This document shows positions 1 to 12,850 of a DNA stretch of 64,000 nucleotides, one piece after another. Under the pieces are notes generated by a model. The model was not told the DNA's origin. It searched no databases and worked only from the letters and a program-made list of their open reading frames with translations. Where the stretch lies: assembly GCF_014066305.1 (NCBI RefSeq), contig NW_023501068.1, positions 357,501-421,500 on the forward strand, read 5' to 3'. Positions within the stretch are counted from its first letter, which is position 1; each line of letters opens with the position of its first letter. Both the position numbers and the translations under genes were made by a program. The stretch comes from Letharia columbiana. Its lineage: Eukaryota > Ascomycota > Lecanoromycetes > Lecanorales > Parmeliaceae.

Positions 1-440
1 AAGGACACATCTTCTTTGATCACGAATTCGTAAAAGTCCACGGCGTTGTCTGTGGGTTCGCCTTCGCCGTACGTGGCAAGGACAAACACTGCTAGCTTAT
101 CGTTGGGAAAAGTGTCGAAGTTCTCGTAATCGTAGTCTTCCAGATCCGCAACCATGGTTTTGAGGCCAAATCTTTGGGATCCCTCTTTGGATAACCTCGA
201 AGCATAATCTTCTGCCGTGCCCGTTTGGGAGCCATAGAACACAACACAGTTCTTTTCCGACTCGTCCATCTTCTCCAGTATGTTTCTCGTCTTGCCTGCT
301 TTCGCGCCATTGGCTGAGGAATAAGCTACCGCGTAGGGATCTTTCGGTATTCCCCAGTATGTTCCTTTAGTGAAGTATGCCACAGTGCCGGCCAGGAGGA
401 CGGCGAGGACAATTAGATCAAGAGTGTCGAGTTGCGCCAT
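1..440 (-). CDS. cprA: NADPH-cytochrome P450 reductase, N-terminal part (cut by window edge)
   Basis: Reads from an ATG at 440 without introns for 146 codons and runs off the left edge. Residues 7-23 form a hydrophobic N-terminal anchor, followed by a flavodoxin-like domain with the FMN phosphate loop YGSQTGTAEDYA (69-80) and the second FMN motif ATYGEGEPTDNA (122-133), both diagnostic of diflavin reductases. In this family the enzyme sits on the ER face and passes NADPH electrons through FAD and FMN to P450s, including sterol 14-demethylase; the FAD and NADPH domains would lie left of the window. The gene is divergent from PAG1, with about 0.95 kb between the starts. Identification is firm; the symbol follows Aspergillus usage. 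Confidence 0.93.
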   Translation of the reverse strand, partial: MAQLDTLDLIVLAVLLAGTVAYFTKGTYWGIPKDPYAVAYSSANGAKAGKTRNILEKMDESEKNCVVFYGSQTGTAEDYASRLSKEGSQRFGLKTMVADLEDYDYENFDTFPNDKLAVFVLATYGEGEPTDNAVDFYEFVIKEDVS

Positions 441-1388
441 CTTCGTTGGTGTGAGTCTGCGATCACCTTCACCAGCGATGCTACTCTCCGAAGCCAATCA
501 GCTGTTCTGTTGCTAGTGTAGGGCCGTAAAAAATACAAGAAAATTAGATTCGTGCTATGTGGCACATCAGCCGCAATGCTGGCTAAGGTACTTCTTTCAG
601 ATTGCCCTGCAGGGCAGAAAGGTGGTATACAGGAGAAGAATAAGGAGGAAGTGTAAGTGGAGGGAGCATGTAGTCAGATGGAGAAGCCAATTTTGGTTGG
701 AGGCAATGGAGGTGTCATCCGTTTATTTAGATCTCCTCAGATCACCAAAATCACCGAAATGGTTTGGCGTTGATCTTTCCGGCGCCAAGGCGACCCTGCT
801 TTGAGAGCTTTTAGTAGAGTAATAGATTACTGTACTCTACAGTAATACACAGGAAGCCTCAATTGTTTTATCTATGCTTTACTTGGTGGAGATCATTGGA
901 ATGGCGAAATTTGAAGGATAGGATAATTGTCGTAAACATTTGACTGCAGGTCTCTCAGCATATACTTTAGTGACTCTACTGAAAACAGACCCTCCTGTCA
1001 AATGGTTGGCCGTCGCTTATCGATACCCAAGTGACTTCTTAGCGTGGAGACAAAGGCACCCGGCTATATGGGTGTATGGGTACCTTACCTTACCTTTATT
1101 GGACCATGTGCTGTTAGACAATGTCTGGTCAACCTGTTTTCAACATGTCCATGTCAACATAATTACGCTGTTCGGTACGCAATTGTCTATCCGCAAGATA
1201 TCCTCTCACAGAGAAGTACCTGCCTTCCGACACAACCCCCCCTGCGCGGCAAGCCACGTCCTACACAGCATCAAACAACACGGATTTTTGGAGACATCTG
1301 TCACTGCGCCATGTTGGAACATCACCCAATCAGCGGGTCTATGCAGAGATAGGCTAGCGTGTCAAGTTGTCTCACTAGAAGATGCAGT
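441..1388. promoter_or_regulatory. Intergenic region between divergent cprA and PAG1
   Basis: No supported coding sequence. Short open frames here have no recognisable family or splice support. By position it must contain the promoters of both flanking genes; I see no motif strong enough to name. Confidence 0.5.
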
Positions 1389-1426
1389 ATGGGTGAGTAG
1401 ATACTGTAGCACTCTCTAATGGATCC

Positions 1427-4400
1427 ATGGGTGAAGCTTATGAACAACTCTTCTCTACAGCAGGAGCTCAACCTCTGAACGGGCGACAGTACCCCCCGGT
1501 TAACAACCCAAACCCTGGCCCATCCTACGTAAACCAGGACAATAAGGACTCGGACGCCTTTCGAAGCCATTCACGAGACCTGTCTAGGGGACGTGGTCCC
1601 GCACCTGCAAATGGAGTATTCAATATACAAACGCAACAGCCTGGTATCGCGCTATCACCCCGGTCTCAGTCCTCAACTGGGGCAGTACGGTCGCCTGCGG
1701 GTCTTGATGTCGGGCTTGAACGTCAGCCTTCTGTAACCCAAGGACACTACCGTCAGACATCGAGGGCTCAAGGCGCCTATTTGCAGGCCCGCAATGCGGG
1801 GTTTGTGTCGTCGCCGACGACTAGCCCTTTGAGTCCGGAAACTCCAAGCTCTGCGAGTTCTAATCCAGGACTGCCTGATATCTCGAACCACACCATGATC
1901 CATCGCGGTGTTACTTCACGGCGTCCTACTGAGTCAACATCAAGCGCAGCCAATGGCTCATTGCATAGCTCTACTACATCGACGTTGATCGGGGACCAGG
2001 ACATGGGGGATCTAAGTGGTGGCACATTGACGCAAAGGCGGCTCGATCGAACACAGAGTGTCAAGGTTCGCAGGGGACATGACCCTCAACGGTCACTGTC
2101 AAAACATAGCCAAGAGCAAAAGTCTGTGGGAGAATACGCTCTTCATCACCTCTTCAATAAGGTCAGCGAGCAGATCTTTCAAAAGACCTCGTTCTAACAA
2201 GACCCGTAGTTCGTTGTGCATGCCGATCACAAGATCGATCAGTGCGTTCTTAAAACATCAGACAACCCGGACTATCTCGAACACATCTGTGGGGCAGGAG
2301 TCGATCCCGATTTTGACCAGCTGATATCAGCTCTTGCACACATCAATCGGCAAAAGCCAAAACCGTTGGTTGATACCATCATGTACTGGAGGAAAGCTAA
2401 AGGTGACCAGGCTATGAAGGCTAAGGAGAGACTCAATCATGTTGGTGCTCTGACCCTGAATCTGATCGCAACGCTTATACGTTTCAGTCTAGGTCACCCA
2501 ATCCAGTAACAAGAGGGCTTCCACGGCGTACTACAGAACCGTCGCATATGCTGTTTGCAGACTTGAGCCAAACCAGCTCCAGTGAAGAAGACCCAAATTA
2601 CTCAGCGTCGCTTTCGCTTGCAGATTTTGCTACACAAGCAGAACAGCGTTCACAAGTATCGATCTACCTTCTTTGCAGGGTCTTGATCGAAGTCTACAAC
2701 CAGACTGACGTCGTTCGACTCAACCCTGGGCTAGCTGATAAGATTGAGGATATAATATTTGTCCAGCTCAAGAACACGGAGCCGGAGCATTTCCGGAATT
2801 TCCCGTTCCGGGCCGTCAACTGGAAAATCTTCAGCCAACTTCTGGGTGTCATGAGCAGTCCCAATCTGCGAAGCGTAAGCCAACGCTTCATCAATGAGTT
2901 GAGGATGTATCAACACGACTTAGGTGTCAAGGGAGTTGTAACGAGTCAAGTTGAAAGGAAGGTTGAACTTCTTATCCTGGCAATGCAGCATCTTCACATC
3001 AAGACTCAGCCGGAGGGGCCCTGGAGGGATTCATGTGACTTTCTCCTAACTCTGGGGGAGTTCTTTCTCAATTCACATGGCCCTCAAATTAAACATTCCT
3101 ACTGCCAGACACTAGAGGACCTTGTAATGCCGATTGCAGCCCGCTGGGGCCCACAGGTCAATGTCCAGAAATTCAAGGATTTTCTAAACAGGGTGAATTC
3201 GCGGGTCTCTCAAATGATAGTCAAGCCTCGACACTGGCCCGAGGCATTCCGCCTCTCTACAGTACTTCTTTGTGCATCTCCAACCGAGTATTTCGCCGGC
3301 CAATGGCTCACGGTCGCAACTTCTCTCCAAGGAAAACTCAAAGACCGAACGTCCCGAGAGTATGCCCTTCAAGGCATCTGTCGGCTAGTTTGGACGTATC
3401 TTGAACGTGTCTCTGAACCTTCCAGCTCCATCATACGCAAGCTCGATGACGTGATGAAGGTTGTCCTTCCGTCAGGCAAGAAGTCCTATCTCTCCAACGA
3501 TCCAACTTACTCGGAGCCTATAATCGAACTTATCCGAATTATCGGGTATCGCCAGCAAGAGTTCTGTTTCAGGACCATTATATCTCCCTTGATCAGCGCT
3601 GATCTCTTCAGCCCCGGGAAAGATACCAAAATCGAGCAGCTAGAGCCAGAAAAGATGGTGATCGGTATAAAGGCCTTCCTGGCCATCATGGCCGACTTGG
3701 AGAAGGTAGAGCACGGTCGCCCACCATTCCCGCGGTTCAATGGTGGGGGTCTAGCAATGGATTCTCGCACAGTCCCCGGAGTTTTGCACAGCTCTCAGCC
3801 ATCTGGAGGGCCAAGAAACACTTTTGATCTTGAGAAAGACCAACTTTCGCGACCCATGAACATATCCAAGCTTGGTGACTCGGCAAGAGAGTTTTTTGGC
3901 CGATTCTGTGAAATAATTGGGAAGATCACAGTGATGTGTGACAACGCTTTTGGGGGACAGGTAGTATTGGACGAAAAGTTCGGCGGACTCACACCCAAAA
4001 CACCACTAACTGAGAGCTTCACCTTTGGTCGTAGAGATGAACACGTGGGATTAGCAGAGCATAGGCATGGATTTTATGAACTTTTCCACGTTGCTTTGCA
4101 GGCTTTGCCCCGCTGTTTGTCAGCACAAGTTCAATTCAATGCTCTTATCAACCTCCTCTGCACAGCCACTGCACACGTTCAATCCAACATTGCGGTGTCA
4201 TCGACTCAATCCCTAAAATCCATAGCTCGACAAGCTCAGGCCCAGCCTGTTACCATTGGATTCGCAAGGTTCATTTTTAGTTTCGATGTTCGGTATTCGA
4301 CCATGTCTGATGAGGGAATGCTTGGCCCCGGGCACATCGAGAACACCCTCACGCTTTATGTCGAGTTACTACAGATATGGATTGAAGAGATCAAGCGGAA

Positions 4401-7400
4401 GACCAAAGACAGTGTAACCGAACCCACCGGCGATGGATCATCAGATAGTCGTAGCTTGCAGCTGGATTTGACGAGTATAGCGAGCCTTGTTGAAGAAGTT
4501 GAATCACACGGCATCTTCTTCCTTTGCTCACAATCGAGGAGAGTCAGATCATTTGCCGTCAAAGTTCTGAAAATCGTCACAGACTTCGACGTGGCCCTTG
4601 GAAGGAAGATCGATAGGATTATACATATCCTTGAGGGGGACTCTCAGAGGGTCATGAGTATTAATGACGAGCAGCTTACTGTCGCAGAAAGGAGTCGATT
4701 GCAGAAAGGCAAGCGCAAGAGCATATCACAGAATACCTTGATCGAATTGTGTAGCAGCGATGTTTCTTACGACGCAACTCTATGGTTAAAACTTTTTCCC
4801 AACATTATCCGCCTTAGTTTTGAAGTTTGCCCATTTGCTTCGACCCTGGGACGCGAGATTGTCTGCGCTCGTTTGCTCCAAATGCATGATAGCATCACTA
4901 GGCTAGGTTCTGACGTCCGAGGACCTGTGCCAGGCTCGGACCATGGTCCTATACGCATTCTTAATCGACTTGGGGCCACATCACCAGAGATAATAATCGA
5001 GCAGTGGAAGTTATACCTAGTCATGGCTTGTACAACAATGACCAACCCAGGTGCTCAGACGCAAAGCCAGCTTGACAAAACACAGCATGCCCGTAAGATA
5101 TCCCGGGGAATACACCAAGGGCAGGATAAAATTAGCTCAGCCCGAGCTCTGTTTGCGTACATCATACCTCTTTTGACGGCAGGCCAAAGCTCGATTCGCG
5201 ATGCAATTGTCATTGCTCTGGGTTCTATCAATATCAATCTCTATAGAACGCTACTGGAGTCCTTGCAGTACGCGGTGACTACGTGTAAGGAGGAGGCAAA
5301 ACAGCGCATTGGCACCCATCAGCGGACCGGGAGCAATCCCAGGCGAAATCCTCGCACAGACCGCCTCAGGACAGAGGTCACCCAAGTCTATAGACTGACT
5401 GCGCGTTTTCTGCATGAACCGGCAGTCTTGCGGGACGAGTGGATAGTCAGCAATCTCTGTACCTACTCGAAGGACCTGATGATCTTCCTAAACGACGCTG
5501 AAATTCAAAATGACTGGGAGTGTCAGAAGCTCAGACGTCAATACTGCGGGTTGTTGGAAGAGCTTTTCGACGGCATCAACCGAACACCAGATCCTTCGCG
5601 TTATATGGCATTCGAATCAAGGAAGTCCGCTTTCGCTCTCATGGAAGACTGGTGTGGCTATTCTCCCAATCAAGGTCGGATCAATCAGCGAGAGGACAAC
5701 ATGAGGCAATCCGTCCTAGAACAGCATCAAGAAGCTGGAGAGAAGACAAACGTCACAGCGACAATGGAGATCGAGAAGAGGAACTTAAGGACTGCTGCCC
5801 TAAGTGCCATGGCTGCTCTTTGCGCGGGCCCAATAAGAGTCAAAACCGACCGGGGAGACAACTTGTCATTTGACGTTCGCCGGATGCTTTCGTGGATTGA
5901 TCAAATATTTGGACAAGTAAGCGACAAGTTGCATAGCATTGGACGTCGAGCTCTTCATAACCTTATCACATACAATCGTGACTTTGCTTACCTCTTAGAG
6001 TACTCAATTGAGAAATGCTATATAGCAGACCCTCCAAGAGCTCTGGAGAGTTATTTCGAAGTGGTGACCAAAGTCTTGCTTGAGCAAATCGACTACCCCG
6101 TGGCTTTCTGGAGGATTCTAGGAGCTGTGCTTTTCACACTGGGAAATGAGAAGGGCGAAATCAGGATGAAGTCTGCAAAGCTTCTGCGGCTCTTCGAACA
6201 ACGTCAACAGAAAGGATCCAAGATCCAGGACTTCGACATCAGCATCTCAGATCGAACCACGGCGGTCTACAAGTTGGCTCAATTTGAGATATCAAAGAGA
6301 CTGGCAGCACAACACACCGAACTTGCTTTCTTCATCTTTTCTCAATTTGCAGTTCATTTCAAGAACATACATCCAGACAGTCAGCGCAGTATGGTGGCAG
6401 CTATCCTTCCTTGGATACAGGTCATTGAACTGCAGATAGACCCAAGCGGTGGCCCAACTTCTCAATCATACATGGTTCTCGCCAACCTTTTGGAAATTAC
6501 TACAAAATCTAGTGGCGCCTTACACAACGAAATTCAAGCACTCTGGCAAGCACTCGCAACCGGGCCGCATCCGGGAAACGTGCAGCTGGTCCTGAATTTT
6601 GTGATATCTCTCTGCCTAGACAGGCGAGAGCAGAGCTTTGTCGACTACGCCAAACAGATTATTGTCTATTTATCGAGTACTCAAGCTGGACAGAAAGTAG
6701 TCGAATTTCTACTCTTACAAATCAATTCCAGAAACATGGTACAAAAGAAGCGAGATCCTATTGTCTTGCCGTCAGATAACTTGGGCCTGCCATATGTCGC
6801 AGATCTATCGGAGGCATTGCCGATTGGCAATAAACAGGTAAGATTATCCGGCCCATCATCTTCTATTCGATTGCTAAATTTCACAGTCCGGTTTCTCCTT
6901 GGGACAACTTTCGTTGATATTCCTTGTTGACCTCATGGTCTCTCCTATGAAACTTAGCAAGGAAAGCGTCCCTCTGTTGTTGCAGGTGGTTATCGTACTG
7001 TGGGATCATTATACCTTGCTCGTGCAAGAACAAGCCCGCGAAATGCTCGTTCACCTAATCCACGAACTTGTCATTACTAAGATTGGCGACAACACCACGA
7101 CACCCAACAAACAGACTATCGAACTGTTTGTAGAGTCCATTAGGCAAGATGAACCCAAGGTTGTCTGGACTTACGAGGAGTGGAACGGCAAAGACGAGAT
7201 CGACGACAGCAGTCGGGTTCCAGCTTCTATGACCCACGTTACCGCCAAGGTCGTTAGCCTTTTTGCCATTGCATATCCTCAGATACAGGAGCAGTGGGTC
7301 AGAATGACGCTTGGCTGGGCCACTTCATGTCCAGTCAGGCACATAGCTTGCCGATCATTTCAAGTCTTTCGCTGTATCCTCTCCACCTTCGATCGGCCCA

Positions 7401-9310
7401 TGCTTGCAGATATACTTGCTCGGTTATCAAATACCATCGCAGATAAAGTTTACGATGTACAGATCTTTTCTCTGGAGATACTGACTACGTTGAAGACCAT
7501 CATTGAAGCGTTGGAGCCGACGGACCTGCTACAATATCCCCAGCTTTTCTGGGCAACGTGCGCTTGTATGGATACCGTGTATGAGCGAGAATTCATCGAA
7601 GTCCTTGGGATGCTGGAGAAACTACTTGGCAAGGTCAATCTGAGCGATCCAGCCGTAGTCAAGATATTGGAGAAAGCTAAGCCCGATAAGTGGCAAGGTA
7701 CGTTTGAGGGCATCACTCCTCACGTATACAAAGGCTTGAAGTCCGACTTGTCACTGGAGAAATCTCTTCAGATCTTGGATCGAGTGATGCACTTGCCGGA
7801 CAGTGATTTGGTAGGCACAGAGACTCGACTTCTCTTTGGGACTCTGGCCAACCTACCGCGGTTTTTGCATTCTTTCGATGATCCGAACAAGAAACTTGAA
7901 TGCATACAGAGTGCACAGATACTGGCATCGGTGGCGGAGTATCAGGGAAATCAGGAGATCGCGATGGTTCTCAATACTTTTTCAAATAGTCGGTTCAAAA
8001 CAAGCGGCGATTTCCTCACGCAAATACTATCCGCGCTTCGAAAGACCTTTTTCCCAACCTGGGAGCTCAAGACCTTGATATTTTTGATCGGGCTCCTCAC
8101 TAATCGGCTTCATTGGTACAAAGTTAGGACTTTGGAAGTTCTCCTGGCAGTTATTCAGAACGTCGACACGCGTCGGACAGAGATTGCGAGTCATGGCCCG
8201 GACCTGATCTCGCCCTTGCTCCGACTTCTTCAGACGCAGTATTGCCCACAAGCATTGGAAGTCATGGACCATATCATGACTATGTCTGAGACGCCAATGT
8301 CGAAACATCATTTGCGGATGAGTCTCATTAGCTCGGGATCTCGTACTACACGCAAAGAATACGACAAAACTCAGAGTCTGTATGGCATTCCAGAGGAAAC
8401 GGGGTGGTCAATACCAACCCCGGCCATCCACTCGAATAATACAAGAGGAAATATGCAGGCCGTGTACCTTGCCTGCATCCAGAGCGACTCTACCCAAGCT
8501 GAGGCCATACCAACACCAGAAGTCGAATTCCATGCCGATGATGAAAACCCTGGCTCATACTTCCCGCTCGAGCGTTCCGATACCCTCGTTTCCGAGGACA
8601 CCTACGCCTACACGGATACTAGTATGGAAGGCGGCATGGGCGACCTCCTCACTAAGCTCAACAGCCTCGATGACTTCTTCGAAGACTCTCTAGACGTAGA
8701 GAATGATGCGTCAAATCGCTATTCCACTCTCACGGTCACTCCTTACAATCATGATTTAGACAATGGCGCCGATATATATGATCAACAGACAGCGCCCATC
8801 CTTCACAAATCTCTTGCCCGCACCGCCTCCGTCATATCGTTCAATAACGGCTTCACCGACCCACGGATGACCTCAAGTAACAGAGACCCCGGCATCATGA
8901 CACCCACAGCCTTCACTTCGCCATCCACCACAATGTCGCATACGGCTGCTCCACCTCCCACGCGCCCGACCCTCCACTCCCGCTCTGTCACGTCTCCAGC
9001 CAACAACCTGGCGACCAGATCTAACAACGCCAGCGAACTCTTCTCCGATGACGAGGGCGACGAAACTTTCTCCGAAGACGAGCGCTCCACGGGCCATGGC
9101 TCCAAGCTTTTAGGAAGCACCTCCCTTAGCAGCGCCGTGTCGACCATTCGGAAAATGGCGCCGGGGCTGGAAGGCAAAGACTACAGACAACGCGGGCTGT
9201 TGAGGGCGCAATCCAGGGGTCAGCAGCAGGGACCCGGAAGTCCGAGGGTACCCAAAGTGCCCGAGGCTTATCTGCAGAATCAGGGATCAAGGCCCGCTGA
9301 TACTTTTTGA
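1427..9310 (+). CDS. PAG1: Cell morphogenesis protein PAG1/Tao3 (Furry/Mor2 family)
   Basis: Four exons: 1427-2161, 2210-2440, 2488-6837, 6887-9310, joined by introns of 48, 47 and 49 bp, giving about 2,579 residues, the usual size of the Furry/Mor2/Tao3 family. The first ~245 residues are Ser/Pro-rich and disordered. The conserved helical-repeat region starts near the HHLFNK|FVVHADHK junction and fills the rest, with an acidic Ser-rich C-tail. In yeasts these scaffolds bind the NDR kinase Cbk1/Orb6 and Mob2 in the RAM/MOR network, controlling polarity, septation and wall growth. The 47-bp second intron (GTTGGT..TTTCAG) is needed to keep frame; a one-base error there is the alternative. The start is uncertain: ATG 1427 works, but an ATG at 1389 followed by a canonical intron (1393-1460) also enters this frame. 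Confidence 0.92.
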
Positions 9311-9767
9311 GAGCTGCGTATGCTCCACGAATGATGATGCGTCCCCCGCATTCACGGTGTTTTCGCCATTGTTGCATTGTACTACTAGATTCCTTGGCGC
9401 ATCTTCATAGCGGTACGATAGCGAGCGAGCTCGTGTTCTCTCTTATGGCATTGCACCGGCGTTCGCAACATGTATGTCCCTGAACGGATGGCATGGAAGG
9501 TGATACCTATAGAAGCATCGCTGTACCATTGGCGGCTTTGTGCATGTACGTTAGCTGAAGAATTGGACGAACTATTTCCTGGTGCTACACTTGCCTTCCC
9601 AACTGCAGGATGGATCGTACTCATCGATCACGAAGTCATGGAAGGAACGTAAGTCATCATACTGGCTAAAGTGCGGCACTAAAATTGGATATCTATACCG
9701 AGGCAACTGACCCAAAAAAAAATCGGCAAGCTACTCCTACACGAGGAACCTCCAACAGCTTCCGTCT
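9311..9767. other. Convergent intergenic spacer
   Basis: Lies between the 3' ends of PAG1 (plus) and the glycosyltransferase-like gene (minus). I see no gene; it should hold both 3' UTRs. An A-rich run lies at 9714-9721. Confidence 0.5.
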
Positions 9768-12287
9768 TTACCAACCGGGCCCCTTCTCTGGCGCGGTCTT
9801 CGGTTTCGGATCTTCCGCTGGTTTCTTCGGCTCCTGCTTCTTGACCTCAGCTCCCTCTTCTTCGCCATCATCCTCTGCGACCTTCTCCTCTCCAGGCTCA
9901 GCTTGCTTTTTCTGCCTTTCCATCTGAGCGTGAAACTCATTCTGCGTCTCTTCGCCGTCGTCACCCTTGATTTTGGGCCGGCTGGCTGTGTCTTTGCCAG
10001 CCTGTCTTGCCAAGTGCTCAGAGGCTTCCATTTTCGCACTTTCCTTCTGTTCTGCCGGTATGATATCCTCATCTACCTCAGGCTTTCTCTGAGCACCTCC
10101 ACGACGGGTTTTCTTAGGAGGTTGCACTCCGACGTTCATGGGATCGTACACTTGGTCAAGGTGACAGAAAAGGTCAAGCGCGCTGTTAGGCTCGCGTTTC
10201 GTGATTTCCGCCTCAACTTTACAGCCGCCGATGTCGCGGCGATACGCCTCCGTGAACGTCCACGCGTCGTCATTGGCCTGGTTCTGGGTAAGAGTCAGGC
10301 CGTCGAAAGCCAGAAGGGGCAGGTTGGGGATTTCAGGGAGATCGCCGGAATTTGGGAGGATTGAGAGCAGGGTAGATGACGAGAGAGAATGTTCAGTGTT
10401 GGGTGGGGGACGGTCCTTTTTTTCGTAGACCAAAGATAGAGGTTCGTCGGGATTGAGCTCGGGTACGGAGGCGGGAGTAGAAGGTTCTCTGGGGAATTCT
10501 TCGGGGACTTGGTAGAGTTCATCGTGCACGGTGGCAATTGCTTCGCCGTCGATAGAGATGGTGGGGTAGAGGAGTGAGTAACGGCGTGCACACATCAGCT
10601 CGAGGAGAAACTCTAGCCAGGACGGATGCTTCTTGCTGACCAATTTCGTACGGGTTGTAGGTGGCTTGGAGAGGCGGGCGGTGAGGAAAGAGTGAAATTC
10701 CATCCACTTGTCGCCAAAATAGAGAGCAGCATTACTGTTGGGAGCTTGCCAGAGGAATGGTGTAGGTTCCCCTGGTGAGCCACCTTCGCGATTGGACGGC
10801 GGTTTTTCCATCAGGGGCGGTACGAGCGGTTCGCTGTCGTTCAGAAAGTGCGTGGGGAGTTCGAGGCTGATACCCATGAGGTGTGGAGAATTCTTGGTTT
10901 CCTTACCGTGGGCGGAGTATTTGTACTCAAGTAGATGGTATATGAGATAATGATAATACAAGGGCGAAAGCTCGATTTGAGGAGACAGTAACAGGACATG
11001 GGAATCTTTCGTCCTCACTGGATAGAATGACTCAATCAAACGTGCAGAAGCCTCATATTCTGTCAAGGTCCGACGAGGTATACGGTGTCGAAGTGAAACT
11101 TGTGAAGCGTGCGATGCTCCTGAAGAGTCCACCGGTGGCCATACAAAGTTCTCGAGATATCTCCAAGTGGCAGCGTCAATCTCCGCAGGAAGCTCGATTG
11201 TCAAATGCGGCCGTCGCGTGCCAAGATAGTCTGCGCTTTCGATAGATTTCAGGAGGCGGACAAGGGATCCCGACGAGCCTGATGGTGCCTGGATGAGCAA
11301 GTCGATGTAGGTCGTGGACCACGCTAGAGGTCGTCAGTGACCGAGCACGTATTGAGAGTAGTAGAACAAACCTGCAAGTGATCCGCTATCAAGCCGTGTA
11401 ATCCACATCATATTCTCCGTTGCGTCCGATGGCAGTTCTATAATTGACTTGCCGATATCCATGGCCTTGCTCCTCAACGTCGTTACGAAGAAAGTATCTT
11501 CCCTGCTTGGATTGTCGATAACGATAACTTGAGGATGTACGAAGGTCTGAATATGGTCCATACTCGCTTCCACGCTAACCTCCATACGAAATTCTGAACT
11601 CCAACGAGAGTAATCCGGACGAGCGTCTGCAATCCCAGATCAGTAGTTGATGGGTCGAAACTGGTTACACTTCCTACCATGCCAATGAACATTGCAATCA
11701 TCGACAGCCCCGTTGAGGCTCTTGATCTCTTGTATCTCCATGTCATCTCTGCCCATGATGGCGAAGTGGACGTCATTCCTCTCCCATCGAGCCATCTCGC
11801 AGGCCAGTGGTATGATCTCGGAAGCGCTTTTCAAGCTCGCCGCAGCGAATAAAACATTTTTATTGAATTCATGTTGACCGCCTAGTCGCGCAACGGAATG
11901 CAGCGATGAAGCCAGCTTGTAGAATTTGATGGGTCCATCGTGATAATGTTCCTCTGCCTCGGATGGTGTTGCAGGACGTTTTGGCTTTTTGGCTGGTGGG
12001 TCTACCGTTCCTTCAGGGAGCTTGCCAACGTGAATGGCCCCGGGATTGAAATCTCGTGTACTTGGCCCCAGATCGTCTGGAATGTTTTTGACGAAGACAT
12101 AGATAAAGAGGAGAGCGCAGATGCCGTAAATGATCCTCCTCCTTCGGAATACCGGCGAAGTCTTTCGGGCAGACCATGATGATGATGACGATGATGATGA
12201 TGGAGCATTGTTGGTGTGCGGCCTATGGTCATCGTCTTTCTTTCCAAGCTCTTCGTCGCCCGTGAACATTCGCCCAAGCCAAGACAT
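9768..12287 (-). CDS. Putative 'glycosyltransferase 2' type II membrane protein
   Basis: Three exons on the minus strand (12287-11678, 11626-11372, 11323-9768; introns 51 and 48 bp) encode about 806 residues. The N-terminus MSWLGRMFTGDEELGKKDDD and the core VHPQVIVIDNP...WITRLDSGSLAAW...SSGSLVRLL match, from memory, a conserved Pezizomycotina family usually annotated as glycosyltransferase 2. A Ser/Arg-rich stretch is followed by one membrane segment (about residues 55-72, IIYGICALLFIYVFVKNI), then a long probably lumenal domain and a Lys/Glu-rich charged tail of ~90 residues. No enzyme motif is obvious to me, so substrate and activity are unknown. An in-frame ATG 18 codons upstream (12341) is possible, but the family-like start is MSWLG. 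Head-to-head with MLH1. Confidence 0.75.
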
Positions 12288-12850
12288 CTGCTTGTCGGCT
12301 ACCCGAAGCTCGAGGGATAGCACGAGCGCATCGTCAATCAATTGATTATGGCTGAACGTGAGTCCATTGAGGAAAGAAAGAGGTCAGATTTGATGTATGC
12401 CGCAACTTTTCATCAGCACTCGTGTACGAATAATATCCAGGGTAGCTATCAGCAGGTATTGGCGGTCGAGGTGCCTATTAGATACCTGGTAGGGCATCTA
12501 TTTATGGTTCGCGCTGCGGCACGAGCCGCCTCCCGATTACTCTAGCTTCGATCCTTTCTGAATTCACTGGCTACTGGTTGGCCTGGTGTTCCTCTCGTTC
12601 CTGAAGCTTTCCTGGCGTTCAAGTACCATTTGTACTCTTCTTTGGAAGGGGTGAGCTGAGGAATTTTGCATGTTTTACGATTGAATTTTCTGGGAGGAGT
12701 GGTTATAGTGTGGCAAGGGTTGGTTACATGGGCACTGGAGTCGAATAGGAAGCGGACGGAGGGACCGAACAGCAAAAAGTCTCAACCTCTCTCTTTTTTT
12801 AGTACTGTCTACGAGAATTCTATCGCGTTGTCTCAGGGCATCTTTCGAAA
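12288..12850. promoter_or_regulatory. Bidirectional promoter region, GT2-like gene / MLH1
   Basis: About 560 bp between divergent starts. Open frames here have no family resemblance. A pyrimidine-rich CTCTCTTTTTTT tract at 12787-12799 lies 50-60 bp upstream of the MLH1 ATG, a common feature of fungal core promoters. Confidence 0.45.
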
